Assembly: GCF_026107645.2 (NCBI RefSeq) | Contig: NZ_JAPCHV010000013.1 | Coordinates: 1-64,000 of the forward strand | DNA from: Flavobacterium sp. MFBS3-15 | GTDB taxonomy: Bacteria; Bacteroidota; Bacteroidia; Flavobacteriales; Flavobacteriaceae | Direction: 5' to 3' | DNA: 64,000 nucleotides | In this document: positions 17,107 through 26,084 of the stretch, in pieces | How the letters are laid out: each line of letters starts with the position of its first letter | Position numbering within the stretch: position 1 is the first letter of the stretch | Made by a program: the position numbers and the translations under genes | The notes under the pieces: model-generated | The model's database searches: none | The model's input: only the letters and a program-made list of their open reading frames with translations | What the model was told of the DNA's origin: nothing

Positions 17107-17132
17107 GAAACTTTTTAGGTTTCAAAAGTTTC
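17107..17132. promoter_or_regulatory. Perfect inverted repeat, candidate TetR operator 1
   Basis: GAAACTTTT (17107-17115), an 8-base spacer and AAAAGTTTC (17124-17132) form a perfect 9-bp inverted repeat. It lies directly upstream of the -7 box TACATTTG (17139-17146) of the first TetR gene and covers the expected -33 region, where a bound repressor would block polymerase. Confidence 0.55.
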
Positions 17133-17138
17133 CTGACC

Positions 17139-17146
17139 TACATTTG
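17139..17146 (+). promoter_or_regulatory. -7 box (TACATTTG) of the first TetR gene
   Basis: A perfect TAnnTTTG match, ending 2 bases before the ATG at 17149. The predicted transcript begins at or after that ATG. Translation may therefore be leaderless, or may use the methionine codon at 17167. Confidence 0.5.
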
Positions 17147-17148
17147 CG

Positions 17149-17766
17149 ATGAATTTAAAGGACAAAATGAAAGAGACAATATTAAATAAAGCAAATGAAA
17201 TGTTCCTGACACTGGGTTTTAAAAGTGTCACTATGGATGATATTGCGGCTGAACTGGGCATATCAAAAAAAACCATCTACCAGCATTATGCAAATAAAAC
17301 CGACCTGGTAGAAGCCTGTACCATGCATCTTTTTGGAACCATATCGGCCGGGATAGACAATATCAGGGAGCAGGGAAAAGACTCCATCGAGGAAATATTT
17401 ATTGTTCGCAACTTTATGATGCAACACCTGCACAACGAGTCGGCATCACCATTTTACCAATTACAGAAATTTTTCCCGAAGATATTTTCATGCCTGCGCG
17501 AAAAGCAGTTTGCCAAAATGAACGGCTGCATGGTTGATAATCTTAAAAGAGGTGTTGACTCCGACATATTCAGGAAGGACATCAATATCGATTTTGTATC
17601 ACGAATTTATTTTACCGGACTGACCGGAATCAAGGATAGCGACATATTTCCTCATAATATGTTTGATGTCCATTCAACCACAAAACAGTTTTTAGAATAT
17701 CATTTAAGAGCAATAGTCACACAAAAAGGCCTCCAAATACTTGAAAGGTTTAATGAAAAATATTAA
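17149..17766 (+). CDS. TetR/AcrR family transcriptional regulator
   Basis: This 205-residue protein has an N-terminal TetR helix-turn-helix (MKETILNKANEMFLTLGF, then TMDDIAAELGISKKTIYQHY, about residues 7-53). The ligand-binding domain is all-helical and diverges from other family members, so the ligand is unknown. A promoter box touches the annotated ATG, so the second methionine (17167, giving MKETILNK) may be the real start. The gene is followed after 80 bases by a second TetR gene and the RND efflux genes in the same direction. It is likely autorepressed through the inverted repeat at 17107-17132. Confidence 0.88.
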   Translation: MNLKDKMKETILNKANEMFLTLGFKSVTMDDIAAELGISKKTIYQHYANKTDLVEACTMHLFGTISAGIDNIREQGKDSIEEIFIVRNFMMQHLHNESASPFYQLQKFFPKIFSCLREKQFAKMNGCMVDNLKRGVDSDIFRKDINIDFVSRIYFTGLTGIKDSDIFPHNMFDVHSTTKQFLEYHLRAIVTQKGLQILERFNEKY

Positions 17767-17801
17767 CTAAGATTTAACACTTGTTAACTCAGAAAAGAGA
17801 T

Positions 17802-17809
17802 TAATTTTG
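17802..17809 (+). promoter_or_regulatory. -7 box (TAATTTTG) of the second TetR / efflux operon
   Basis: A perfect TAnnTTTG match, 18 bases after a TTG -33 candidate (17781-17783) and 37 bases before the ATG at 17847. Confidence 0.6.
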
Positions 17810-17811
17810 CA

Positions 17812-17827
17812 TTGACAAAAATGTCAA
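17812..17827. promoter_or_regulatory. Perfect palindrome, candidate operator of the efflux operon repressor
   Basis: TTGACA-AAAA-TGTCAA is a perfect 16-base palindrome placed 2 bases after the -7 box, over the expected transcription start. TetR proteins commonly bind palindromes with this TGACA/TGTCA half-site, so this is a good candidate autoregulatory site of the gene at 17847. Confidence 0.6.
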
Positions 17828-17846
17828 ACAAAAAAGTTAAACTAAA

Positions 17847-18443
17847 ATGTCAGCTAAAGCAACAGATCAGGACACAGAGAAATTGATAAAGGAGACAGCA
17901 ATGCAGGTATTCTTTGCCGAAGGGCGCTTTAATGCCACTACCCAAGAGATAGCCGATGCTGCCGGAGTGAACAGGACATTGATAAATTACTACTTCAGGT
18001 CGCGGGACAAACTTTTTGAGCAGGTTTTTGAGGAGGCCCACAAACAGGAGCATGAACTGATGGAAAAGATATTTTACTCAGACCTTCCTTTCAAACAAAA
18101 GATTGCACGCCACCTGGATGTTGCCTTTGAGCAGTCGCAAAAATACCCTTACCTTGAAATATACATGGTTACGCAGGTAAACCAGGGCTGTAACCTGAAG
18201 GACCATGAAAACATGGAGGAGCTGCTCAAGGATTTTTATAAGGAAATAGCAGCTGAGATGGAAAAAGGCACAATTGAAAAAATGAAGCCTGAGCAATTTG
18301 CTCTCAACTTCATATCCCTAATGTCGTTCCCTATCTCAATGAGGCCCCTACTACAGGACACGATGGGCTTTAGCAACGAAGAGTATGACACACTGCTTTC
18401 TGAACGTAAGGAGATAATAATGAAAACCCTTTTTAAACAATAA
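17847..18443 (+). CDS. TetR/AcrR family regulator heading the RND efflux operon
   Basis: This 198-residue protein has an N-terminal HTH (IKETAMQVFFAEGRFNATTQ, then EIADAAGVNRTLINYYFRSR, about residues 12-57). A helical C-terminal effector domain follows (YPYLEIYMVTQVNQGCN). It is encoded 30 bases before a TolC-family gene and in the same orientation, as in many efflux operons where the first gene encodes the repressor. The palindrome at 17812-17827 in its promoter supports autorepression. The inducing compound cannot be inferred. Confidence 0.92.
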   Translation: MSAKATDQDTEKLIKETAMQVFFAEGRFNATTQEIADAAGVNRTLINYYFRSRDKLFEQVFEEAHKQEHELMEKIFYSDLPFKQKIARHLDVAFEQSQKYPYLEIYMVTQVNQGCNLKDHENMEELLKDFYKEIAAEMEKGTIEKMKPEQFALNFISLMSFPISMRPLLQDTMGFSNEEYDTLLSERKEIIMKTLFKQ

Positions 18444-18473
18444 TCATTCAATCAATTAAATAACAGTTAACAC

Positions 18474-19847
18474 ATGAAGATCATCAATGACCTGAAAAGT
18501 TACCTTCGTAAAGAATGGGCTTTTCTAATAGCGCTTCTGGCTGTTGGCTCGGCGGGCGCACAAACGGCCCCAATGGAGCTCTCGCTAAAGGACGCTATCA
18601 ATTATGCTCTTGAGAACAAGGCTGATGCCAAAAAAGCCAAACTCTCTATAGAGAACAGCGAGTATCAAATACAGGAAGTACGATCGCGTGCGTTGCCATC
18701 AATAACGGCAAACGGGAACCTGACGTATAACCCAATATTGCAGCTTAACGCGCTGCCGGGCGATTTCTTTGGCGCGCCCGGCACTACCATACTCGCTCCG
18801 TTGGGACAGGAATGGGTTTCTACCGCTGGGGTTAACCTCAACCAGGCAATATTTGATATGTCGGTCTTTACTGGCCTTAAAGCGGCACGAAGCACCCGTG
18901 AATTTTATCAGGTAAACGCACAGCTTACCGAAGAACAGGTGATTGAGCGCGTTGCAAGCAACTATTACCAAGTGTATGTGCAGCGCCAGCAACTTGCTGT
19001 AATAGACAGCACTTATGCAAATACAGCCAAGGTTCGTGACATTATTAAAGGGCAGTATGATAATGGACTTGCAAAGAAGATTGACCTTGACAGAATGAGT
19101 GTAAATCTTTCCAACATCAATACGCAGCGGGTACAGCTTAAAAATGCACTCGAATTACAGGAAAATGCATTAAAGTTCTATATGGGTATGCCAATTGCAA
19201 CGCAGATAGTACTTCCCGAAACAGAATTTAGCGTTACCCCGATTAATATGAGCGAAGTACCAAATACAACCAACCGTTCAGAGTACCAGGTGCTGAAAAA
19301 GCAGGAGGAGTTGCTGTACTATAATAAAAAGTCGATTCAGGCAGAGTATTATCCTAAATTATCATTGACGGCGGGGTACAATTACATTGGCCAGGGGCCG
19401 GAATTGCCATGGTTTGCAAAACCATCTGACGGCGTCTACTGGTCGGATTTCTCTACCATAGCTGCTAATATCAGCATCCCGATTTTCAACGGTTTCGGTA
19501 CGCGTGCAAAAGTAAGGCAGGCAACCATAGAACTTAAAAACATTGAGGAAGACCTGAAGGATACAAAGCTGTCGCTCGACCTGGCTTTTGAAAATGCCAA
19601 AACACAGATCAACAACAGCATTGTAACTATCAACAACCAAAAGGAAAATGTGAAGCTGGCGCGGGAAGTGCTGGACAACACTGAAAATAATTACCAAAAC
19701 GGCCTGGCTACCCTTACGGACCTGCTGGACGCGGAAACATCTTACATCGAGGCACAAAACAATTACACCTCTGCCCTGCTTGATTTTAAACTGGCAGAAG
19801 TACAGCTGATAAAAGCAAAAGGAGAATTAAGAACATTAACAAACTAA
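18474..19847 (+). CDS. TolC family outer-membrane efflux protein
   Basis: This 457-residue outer-membrane factor forms the trimeric exit duct of a tripartite efflux pump. A signal peptide ends near AGAQ (residue about 30); mature sequence starts with LSLKDAINYALENKADAKKAK. Two outer-membrane efflux (OEP) repeats of coiled-coil and beta-strand follow, with the second ending NYQNGLATLTDLLDAETSYIEAQNNYTSAL. The extended N-terminal 15 residues before the hydrophobic core are unusual; a later start cannot be excluded. The membrane-fusion gene follows 5 bases after the stop. Confidence 0.92.
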   Translation: MKIINDLKSYLRKEWAFLIALLAVGSAGAQTAPMELSLKDAINYALENKADAKKAKLSIENSEYQIQEVRSRALPSITANGNLTYNPILQLNALPGDFFGAPGTTILAPLGQEWVSTAGVNLNQAIFDMSVFTGLKAARSTREFYQVNAQLTEEQVIERVASNYYQVYVQRQQLAVIDSTYANTAKVRDIIKGQYDNGLAKKIDLDRMSVNLSNINTQRVQLKNALELQENALKFYMGMPIATQIVLPETEFSVTPINMSEVPNTTNRSEYQVLKKQEELLYYNKKSIQAEYYPKLSLTAGYNYIGQGPELPWFAKPSDGVYWSDFSTIAANISIPIFNGFGTRAKVRQATIELKNIEEDLKDTKLSLDLAFENAKTQINNSIVTINNQKENVKLAREVLDNTENNYQNGLATLTDLLDAETSYIEAQNNYTSALLDFKLAEVQLIKAKGELRTLTN

Positions 19848-19852
19848 TCACA

Positions 19853-20911
19853 ATGAAAAAGGTAATATATATAATAATCGGTGTTGCGGTGTTGGGCCTT
19901 GGCTGGTATATACTGAATAAGAACAAAGAGAAGAACGAAGCCGAAACTGCAGTGGTTTCGCAAAGGAATACCGCGGTATCAGTAAGGACCGCTGTAGTTA
20001 AAAAGGAAGTACCCAATACGGATTATGTAGCTAACGGTACTTTTGAGCCATTCCAGCAACTGGAGTTTCCTGCCGAGAACAACGGCCGTGTGGTGCGTGT
20101 GCTTGTAGATGAGGGCGATGTGGTTCGCAAAGGCCAGGTGTTGGCGGTAATCAAAGGCGACCAGCTGAACATCCAATTGCAAAACGCACAGGCAGCCTAC
20201 CAAAATGCTTTAACCGACAGCCAGCGCTACGAGAACGCATTTAAAACAGGCGGCGTTACCAAGCAGCAACTGGACCAGGCAAAACTAAACCTCGTAAATG
20301 CCAAAGCAGCATTGGACCAGGCAAAAATAACATTGGGAGATGCAAGCATTAAGTCGAGCATCAACGGGATTGTGAACAAGCGCAGTGTAGAACCGGGAAC
20401 TGTAGTGTCTCCGGGTACGGTATTGTTTGAGCTTGTGGATGTGTCGAAGCTAAAATTGAAAGTAACCGTGAACGAGCAACAGGTGGCGACCCTGAAAGAG
20501 GGGGCCATAGTGCCGGTTAAGGCCAGTGTTTTCCCTGATAAGGAACTGAAAGGTAAAGTTACCTTTATTGCACCTAAAGCTGACGCATCGCTTAACTTCC
20601 CTGTAGAAATAGAGATTGCCGGCAACCCGGGCAATGAGGTGAAGGCAGGCATGTACGGTTCGGTTGTATTTGGAGAAGGCAAGTCGCAGCAGGCAATCAC
20701 TACAATACCGCGTAATGCATTCGTAGGCGGTGTGGGCAACAACCAGGTATTTGTAGTGAACGACAGCGTTGCCAAACTTGTTAAAGTAACTTCTGGCCGC
20801 ATTTACGGTGAGGTAGTAGAGGTGCTTGACGGCCTTAAAGAAGGCGATGTAGTAGTTACAAGTGGACAGATTAACCTGCAGGATGGTACGAAAGTAAGCC
20901 CGGTAAAATAA
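19853..20911 (+). CDS. RND efflux periplasmic adaptor (membrane fusion protein)
   Basis: This 352-residue HlyD/AcrA-type adaptor has one N-terminal membrane anchor (VIYIIIGVAVLGLGWYIL) instead of a lipidation cysteine. A barrel-sandwich half-motif follows (GRVVRVLVDEGDVVRKGQVL), then a helical hairpin (about 85-145). A second half (KSSINGIVNKRSVEPGTVVS) is followed by a beta-barrel and a membrane-proximal domain ending DGLKEGDVVVTSGQINLQDG. It connects the TolC protein to the inner-membrane pump. It lies 5 bases after tolC and 67 bases before the pump gene; that gap contains AT-rich repeats of AACTTTAAAC type. Confidence 0.93.
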   Translation: MKKVIYIIIGVAVLGLGWYILNKNKEKNEAETAVVSQRNTAVSVRTAVVKKEVPNTDYVANGTFEPFQQLEFPAENNGRVVRVLVDEGDVVRKGQVLAVIKGDQLNIQLQNAQAAYQNALTDSQRYENAFKTGGVTKQQLDQAKLNLVNAKAALDQAKITLGDASIKSSINGIVNKRSVEPGTVVSPGTVLFELVDVSKLKLKVTVNEQQVATLKEGAIVPVKASVFPDKELKGKVTFIAPKADASLNFPVEIEIAGNPGNEVKAGMYGSVVFGEGKSQQAITTIPRNAFVGGVGNNQVFVVNDSVAKLVKVTSGRIYGEVVEVLDGLKEGDVVVTSGQINLQDGTKVSPVK

Positions 20912-20933
20912 AAGTTTGAGATGGTAAAGTTCG

Positions 20934-20971
20934 CAAAGGACTTTAAACTTTTAAACCTTAAACTTTAAACT
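20934..20971. repeat. AT-rich intra-operonic repeat (TTTAAACTTT family)
   Basis: Between the adaptor and pump genes, ACTTTAAACTTTTAAACC followed by TTAAACTTTAAACT gives repeated, partly palindromic units. Similar units occur in the nuoF-nuoG gap (43524-43628). Confidence 0.5.
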
Positions 20972-20978
20972 AAAAGAA

Positions 20979-23900
20979 ATGAAATTAGCAGAAATATCCA
21001 TAAAACGGCCAACACTCATCATAGTGTTGTTCATTATACTTACCCTGGGAGGGCTCTTCAGCTACAGCAGCCTGAGCTATGAGCTTATCCCTAAATTCGA
21101 GATGAACGTGGTAACCATCTCTACGGTGTACCCTGGTGCTTCGCCCGGTGAAATAGAGAACACGGTTACCAAGAAAATAGAAGATGCTGTATCCTCCCTG
21201 GAGCTTGTAAAGAAGGTGGAATCCAAATCGTACGAAAGCCTTTCGGTCGTAATGGTTACACTTGAAGCCGAAGCGGATGCCGACTACTCGCTAAACGATG
21301 CGCAGCGCAAGATCAACGCCATCGAAAAGGATCTGCCTGAAGATGCCGATCCACCCGCACTTGTAAAGTTCTCATTGAGCGACCTTCCGGTAATTACGCT
21401 GGGGGCGACATCCAAAATGGATGAAGTAGAATTTTACGACCTTTTGGATAAAAAGATCGAGCCGATACTGGCCCGTGTACCGGGTGTAGCGCAGGTAACG
21501 CTGGTGGGTGGCCAGGAACGTGAAATCCAGGTGAACCTTGATGAGGAAAAGCTGAAAGGCTATGGCCTTTCTATCCCTGCGGTACAGCAGGCAGTGCTGG
21601 GCAGTAACCTCGACTTCCCGACAGGTAGCGTGAAAACGCGTGAAAGCAGCATGCTCGTGCGCCTTGCGGGCAAATACCGCTCTGTTGAAGAGATGCGTAA
21701 CCTGGTGGTGTCGTCCAAAGACGGCATACAGGTGCGCCTTGGCCAGATAGCCGATGTACAGGACAGCCAGAAAGAGGCCGACAAGATAGCACGTGTGAAC
21801 CGTGCGAGCGCTATTGCGATACAGATAACAAAACAAACCGAGGCCAATGCGGTACAGGTGAGTGAAGATGTACACGCAGCAATCGCTAAGATACAGAATG
21901 ATTACAAAAAGGAAGGGCTGAAGCTGGAGGTGGCTAACGACACTTCCGAATTCACATTGGTTGCTGCAGACGCCGTTATCCATGACTTGTTCATCGCCAT
22001 ATTCCTTGTGGCATTCGTAATGTTATTCTTCCTCCATAGTTTGAGGAACGCGCTTATCGTAATGGTATCAATCCCGGCATCGCTCATAGCCACATTCATC
22101 GGTATTTACCTGATGGGCTATACCCTGAACCTGATGAGCCTGCTTGGCCTGTCGCTCGTGGTGGGTATACTTGTGGATGACGCTATTGTGGTGCTCGAGA
22201 ATATTTACCGCCACATGGAAATGGGCAAGAACCGCGTGCGTGCAGCGTATGACGGTACTGCGGAAATTGGGTTTACCGTATCGGCCATTACTCTGGTTAT
22301 AGTGGTGGTATTCCTTCCAATTGCCCTGAGTAGCGGACTTGTAAGTAATATCATTACCCAGTTCTGTGTCGTTGTGGTTATAGCCACGCTACTTTCACTA
22401 TTATCATCATTTACGTTGATCCCATGGCTTTCTTCCCGATTTGGAAAACTGGAACACCTTACCAATAAATCTTTCTTTGGACGGATAATACTCGGATTTG
22501 AAAAAGGCCTTGACCGTTTTACCGACTGGGTTACAGGCATCCTTAAATGGTCGCTTAAAAGCCGTACGACAAAGCTGGTAAGCCTTGGTGTGGCAGTGTT
22601 CCTGTTCTTCGGTTCGCTTTTCATCGCGGGCACATTTGTAGGTGGGGAATTTTTTGCCAAACTTGACAGGGGCCAGTTCATTGTACAGATGGAACAACCT
22701 AAAGATGCTTCATTGGAACAAACGAATTTCATGACACAAAAAGCAGAGGAATTCCTGATGAGCAAGCCTGAAGTGAAAAGTATCATTACCACCGTAGGAC
22801 AAACGAGCGAAGGCTTCTCCGGAGGCGTGCAGGGTACGGCATACAAAGCTGAAATCACAGTGACATTAGTTGATGAGGAACACCGTGCGGACAACTCATT
22901 CGTATATGCTGCAAAAACCAAACGTGAGCTTGAAAAAGTATTGGTAGGCACAAAGATAAAGACCGTACCGGTGAGTATAATGGGAGGGGCCGATGATGCG
23001 CCTATCGCTCTTACCGTAACTGCGAACGACCTTGAAAGCGCCATGGCTTACGCAAACCAGGCCGCGGCGGAACTGGCGAAGATAGAAGGTGCGACCGAGA
23101 TAAAACTTACATCAGAGTCAGGTTCACCTGAGGTGAATGTACAGGTTGACCGCGACAAAATGGCTACACTTGGCCTTGACCTGCAAACTGTCGGCCTGAC
23201 CATGCAGACTGCCTTTAACGGTAATACCGATGGCAAGTTCCGCGCAGGGCAGTACGAATATGACATCAACATACGCTTTGGCGAACATGACCGTATGAAC
23301 ATTAACGATGTCCGCAACCTTACCTTTGTAAACAACATGGGACAGGAAGTAAAGCTATCCCAGTTCGCAGCTATTACCGAAGGCTCCGGCCCCTCTTTGC
23401 TGGAAAGGCGTGACAAGAGTGCCTCGGTTACCGTGCAGGGACAGTCGGTAGGACGTCCTGTAGGGTCGGTAATTGCCGACTGGCAAACTGCCTTCCTGAA
23501 TAAAGAAACACCTGCAGGCGTAAGCTATGTATGGGGAGGTGACATGGAGATGCAGGGAGAAGGTTTCGGTACGTTGGGTATCGCCCTGCTAGCAGCTATC
23601 CTGTTAGTATATCTTGTGATGGTTGCATTGTATAACAGCTTTGTATACCCGTTTGTGGTATTGTTCTCGGTACCGCTATCCTTTATTGGGGCATTGCTGG
23701 CATTAGCACTGACCAACAACTCGCTCAACATATTCACGATCCTGGGGATCATCATGCTTATCGGGTTGGTGTGTAAGAATGCGATCCTTCTCGTTGACTT
23801 TACCAATCACAGAAAAGCCGAAGGTGAAACGACCCTAAATGCACTTATACAGGCCAACCACGCACGTTTGAGGCCAATCCTCATGACGACCATTGCGATG

Positions 23901-24155
23901 GTGATTGGTATGATCCCGATCGCTTTGGCCAAAGGTGGCGCGGCACAGATGAACAACGGCCTTGCATGGGTAGTTATAGGGGGGCTTATTTCCTCGCTCT
24001 TCCTTACGCTGGTTATCGTGCCGGTTGTATACTCCATATTCGACAGCCTCATCAGGAGGTTCTCTAAAGGCGAGCCAACCGACTATGAGAAGGAAATGGT
24101 AGCCGATTATGAGCACCGTGAGCTTAGCGATGACGGATTTACGGTAAAACATTAA
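20979..24155 (+). CDS. RND family efflux pump permease (AcrB/HAE1 type)
   Basis: This 1058-residue inner-membrane proton antiporter expels drugs or other amphiphiles. Twelve spans are expected. The N-terminal span starts IKRPTLIIVLFIILTLGG, and the large periplasmic loop opens with YPGASPGEIENTVTKKIEDA. TM4 carries the paired aspartates of the proton relay in GILVDDAIVVLENIYRHME. The second half repeats this (GLVCKNAILLVDFTNHRKAE). Length is usual for HAE1 pumps. Together with the upstream TolC, adaptor and TetR genes it forms a full tripartite efflux operon, closed by a terminator at 24177-24210. Confidence 0.95.
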   Translation: MKLAEISIKRPTLIIVLFIILTLGGLFSYSSLSYELIPKFEMNVVTISTVYPGASPGEIENTVTKKIEDAVSSLELVKKVESKSYESLSVVMVTLEAEADADYSLNDAQRKINAIEKDLPEDADPPALVKFSLSDLPVITLGATSKMDEVEFYDLLDKKIEPILARVPGVAQVTLVGGQEREIQVNLDEEKLKGYGLSIPAVQQAVLGSNLDFPTGSVKTRESSMLVRLAGKYRSVEEMRNLVVSSKDGIQVRLGQIADVQDSQKEADKIARVNRASAIAIQITKQTEANAVQVSEDVHAAIAKIQNDYKKEGLKLEVANDTSEFTLVAADAVIHDLFIAIFLVAFVMLFFLHSLRNALIVMVSIPASLIATFIGIYLMGYTLNLMSLLGLSLVVGILVDDAIVVLENIYRHMEMGKNRVRAAYDGTAEIGFTVSAITLVIVVVFLPIALSSGLVSNIITQFCVVVVIATLLSLLSSFTLIPWLSSRFGKLEHLTNKSFFGRIILGFEKGLDRFTDWVTGILKWSLKSRTTKLVSLGVAVFLFFGSLFIAGTFVGGEFFAKLDRGQFIVQMEQPKDASLEQTNFMTQKAEEFLMSKPEVKSIITTVGQTSEGFSGGVQGTAYKAEITVTLVDEEHRADNSFVYAAKTKRELEKVLVGTKIKTVPVSIMGGADDAPIALTVTANDLESAMAYANQAAAELAKIEGATEIKLTSESGSPEVNVQVDRDKMATLGLDLQTVGLTMQTAFNGNTDGKFRAGQYEYDINIRFGEHDRMNINDVRNLTFVNNMGQEVKLSQFAAITEGSGPSLLERRDKSASVTVQGQSVGRPVGSVIADWQTAFLNKETPAGVSYVWGGDMEMQGEGFGTLGIALLAAILLVYLVMVALYNSFVYPFVVLFSVPLSFIGALLALALTNNSLNIFTILGIIMLIGLVCKNAILLVDFTNHRKAEGETTLNALIQANHARLRPILMTTIAMVIGMIPIALAKGGAAQMNNGLAWVVIGGLISSLFLTLVIVPVVYSIFDSLIRRFSKGEPTDYEKEMVADYEHRELSDDGFTVKH

Positions 24156-24176
24156 GAATCCATATCTGTATATAGG

Positions 24177-24210
24177 AAACTCCCGGTTGCCGAAAGGTGC
24201 CGGGAGTTTT
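24177..24210 (+). terminator. Terminator of the efflux operon
   Basis: A 10-bp stem (24177-24186 with 24200-24209) with core ACTCCCGG/CCGGGAGT is followed by T residues, 22 bases after the pump stop. Confidence 0.85.
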
Positions 24211-24231
24211 TGCTATATGGTGCTATTATGG

Positions 24232-24789
24232 TTATTGCGTATAATAGGCCGGGAACTCCCGAACTACCGAGAACAAATCACGAAACTCAAAATATCGTGG
24301 GCTCGCACCCGCTACCTTCTCAAAACCACGCTTCCTGAGCAGCATTTTTGTACGCGTTATATGGAAGTATTGTGACACTACGATAATACTTTTAATTTGC
24401 AGGCTGTCTTGTAGTTTAAGAATATTGTCAGCAGTGGCGCGGGTATTGTTGCCACGGTTATCAATGACAATATTTTTTATCGGCACCCCGTTCCGTACAA
24501 GGTACTCAGCCATTTTATCGCCTTCATAATGACCTTCTTTACCCAAGCCTCCGCTTACTATTAGCAGCCTTACCCTTTGGTCTTTATATAAATTCAGTCC
24601 GCAGTCTACGCGTTGTTTGAGACGTTCAGATAGCGTACCGTCTCCATTTACCGTTGTGCCCAGAATAACTGCCGCATCCGCGGTCTTTTCGGAACATTGT
24701 AACCCGTCGTATATAATATAGGCAGAATGTAACAAAAACCACACCGTCAATAAACAAAACAGGATTTTAAAAAAATGCTTTGGTTTCAT
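24232..24789 (-). CDS. YdcF/SanA family (DUF218) membrane-anchored protein
   Basis: This 185-residue protein has one N-terminal hydrophobic anchor (FFKILFCLLTVWFLLHSAYI). The DUF218 core follows: AAVILGTTVNGDGTLSERL (first motif, with Gly/Asp), RLLIVSGGLGKEGHYEGDKM, and IDNRGNNTRATADNI, then VVSQYFHITRTKMLLRKRG. Family members are envelope proteins linked to peptidoglycan-precursor or barrier functions (SanA, ElyC, YdcF), with unknown chemistry. The ATG at 24789 is chosen since it gives a normal signal anchor and starts 4 bases after the glgC stop; the upstream ATG at 24810 would overlap glgC. Probably the last gene of the glg operon. Confidence 0.85.
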   Translation of the reverse strand: MKPKHFFKILFCLLTVWFLLHSAYIIYDGLQCSEKTADAAVILGTTVNGDGTLSERLKQRVDCGLNLYKDQRVRLLIVSGGLGKEGHYEGDKMAEYLVRNGVPIKNIVIDNRGNNTRATADNILKLQDSLQIKSIIVVSQYFHITRTKMLLRKRGFEKVAGASPRYFEFRDLFSVVREFPAYYTQ

Positions 24790-24793
24790 GCAC

Positions 24794-26065
24794 TTAAATA
24801 GTAAAACCATCCGGCAGCAAAGCTCCTTTTTTGATCACAATAATACCTCCCTTTACCGTGTAGAGCTCTGTGTCCACATCCTCCAAATGTGATCCGCCGT
24901 TAAGTGTCACATCCTTCCCGATACGGCAGTTCTTGTCTATAATGGCATTATTGATGGTACAGCGTTCACCAATGCCCAGATTGACGATATTATTTTCGTA
25001 ATTATAAGTCATTTCATCAAGGTTTTGGTAATAATCATTACCCATAAGGTAGGAATTGGAGATTTTCGACCCCTTCCCGATCCTGTTCCTGATACCTATT
25101 ACAGAATGCTCGATGGACGTACCATCGATAATGCTTCCCTCGGCAATAATTGACCTGTCTATTGTTGATGCATTGGTAATTTTTGAGGGCGGCAGCACCC
25201 TGGCACGAGTGAATATCTTGCTAAGGTTGTCAAACAGGTTGAATTTTGGTATCTCATCTGTAAGCCTTAGGTTTGCTTCAAAAAAAGAATCGATATTTCC
25301 AATATCGGTCCAATAGCCTTCATACTGGTAACTCAATATTTTATGGTTGCCAATTGCCTGCGGTATTATCTCCTTCCCAAAATCTTTTGCTTCAGTGGTT
25401 GACATAAGGTCAATTAGCAGTTGACGGTTAAAGATGTAAATACCCATTGACGCAAGGTAATGCTTGCCTTCTGCCTTTGATTCCTCACTGACTTCAGAAG
25501 ACCATTCGGGCAAAAGGTCTCGGTGGGGTTTCTCAATGAAAGATGTTATCAGGCTTTCTTCATTAGTTTTTAAGATTCCAAATTCAGGAGCATCCTTAGC
25601 ATTAACAGGAAGCGTAGCTATTGTAATGCCTGCACCGCTAGACTCATGTGCCGCGATCATATCGTTGAAATCCATCTGGTACAGCTGGTCACCCGACAGG
25701 ATTAAGGCATAATCAAACTCGTGATTAAGGAAATACTGCATACACTGCCGTACTGCATCGGCAGTGCCCTGGAACCAGGTTGGGTTGTCCGGTGTCTGTT
25801 CGGCCGCCAGTATGTCGACAAATGCGGTGCTGAAATGGCCAAACTGGAACGTGTTTTTGATATGCTGGTTGAGCGAAGCCGAGTTAAACTGCGTGAGCAC
25901 GAACATCCTGTGGATATTGGAGTTAATGCAGTTGGAAATTGGAATATCAACCAGGCGGTATTTACCACCTATTGGTACTGCCGGCTTGGAGCGACGCTGC
26001 GTTAACGGAAACAACCTTGAACCCTGCCCGCCACCAAGTATGATGGCTAATGTACTTTTACTCAT
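24794..26065 (-). CDS. glgC: Glucose-1-phosphate adenylyltransferase (ADP-glucose pyrophosphorylase)
   Basis: This 423-residue enzyme makes ADP-glucose for glycogen synthesis. The nucleotidyltransferase motif is LGGGQGSRLFPLTQRR, with SKPAVPIGGKYRLVDIPISN after it. The catalytic LILSGDQLYQMDFND lies at about residue 122, and IEKPH in the middle contacts substrate. The last third is a left-handed beta-helix of hexapeptide repeats (IDRSIIAEGSIIDG, SVIGIRNRIGKGSKI, INNAIIDKNCRIG). It follows glgA by 19 bases on the same strand, so the two steps of glycogen synthesis are co-transcribed. Confidence 0.95.
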   Translation of the reverse strand: MSKSTLAIILGGGQGSRLFPLTQRRSKPAVPIGGKYRLVDIPISNCINSNIHRMFVLTQFNSASLNQHIKNTFQFGHFSTAFVDILAAEQTPDNPTWFQGTADAVRQCMQYFLNHEFDYALILSGDQLYQMDFNDMIAAHESSGAGITIATLPVNAKDAPEFGILKTNEESLITSFIEKPHRDLLPEWSSEVSEESKAEGKHYLASMGIYIFNRQLLIDLMSTTEAKDFGKEIIPQAIGNHKILSYQYEGYWTDIGNIDSFFEANLRLTDEIPKFNLFDNLSKIFTRARVLPPSKITNASTIDRSIIAEGSIIDGTSIEHSVIGIRNRIGKGSKISNSYLMGNDYYQNLDEMTYNYENNIVNLGIGERCTINNAIIDKNCRIGKDVTLNGGSHLEDVDTELYTVKGGIIVIKKGALLPDGFTI

Positions 26066-26084
26066 CGTATACCAATTTTATTCG

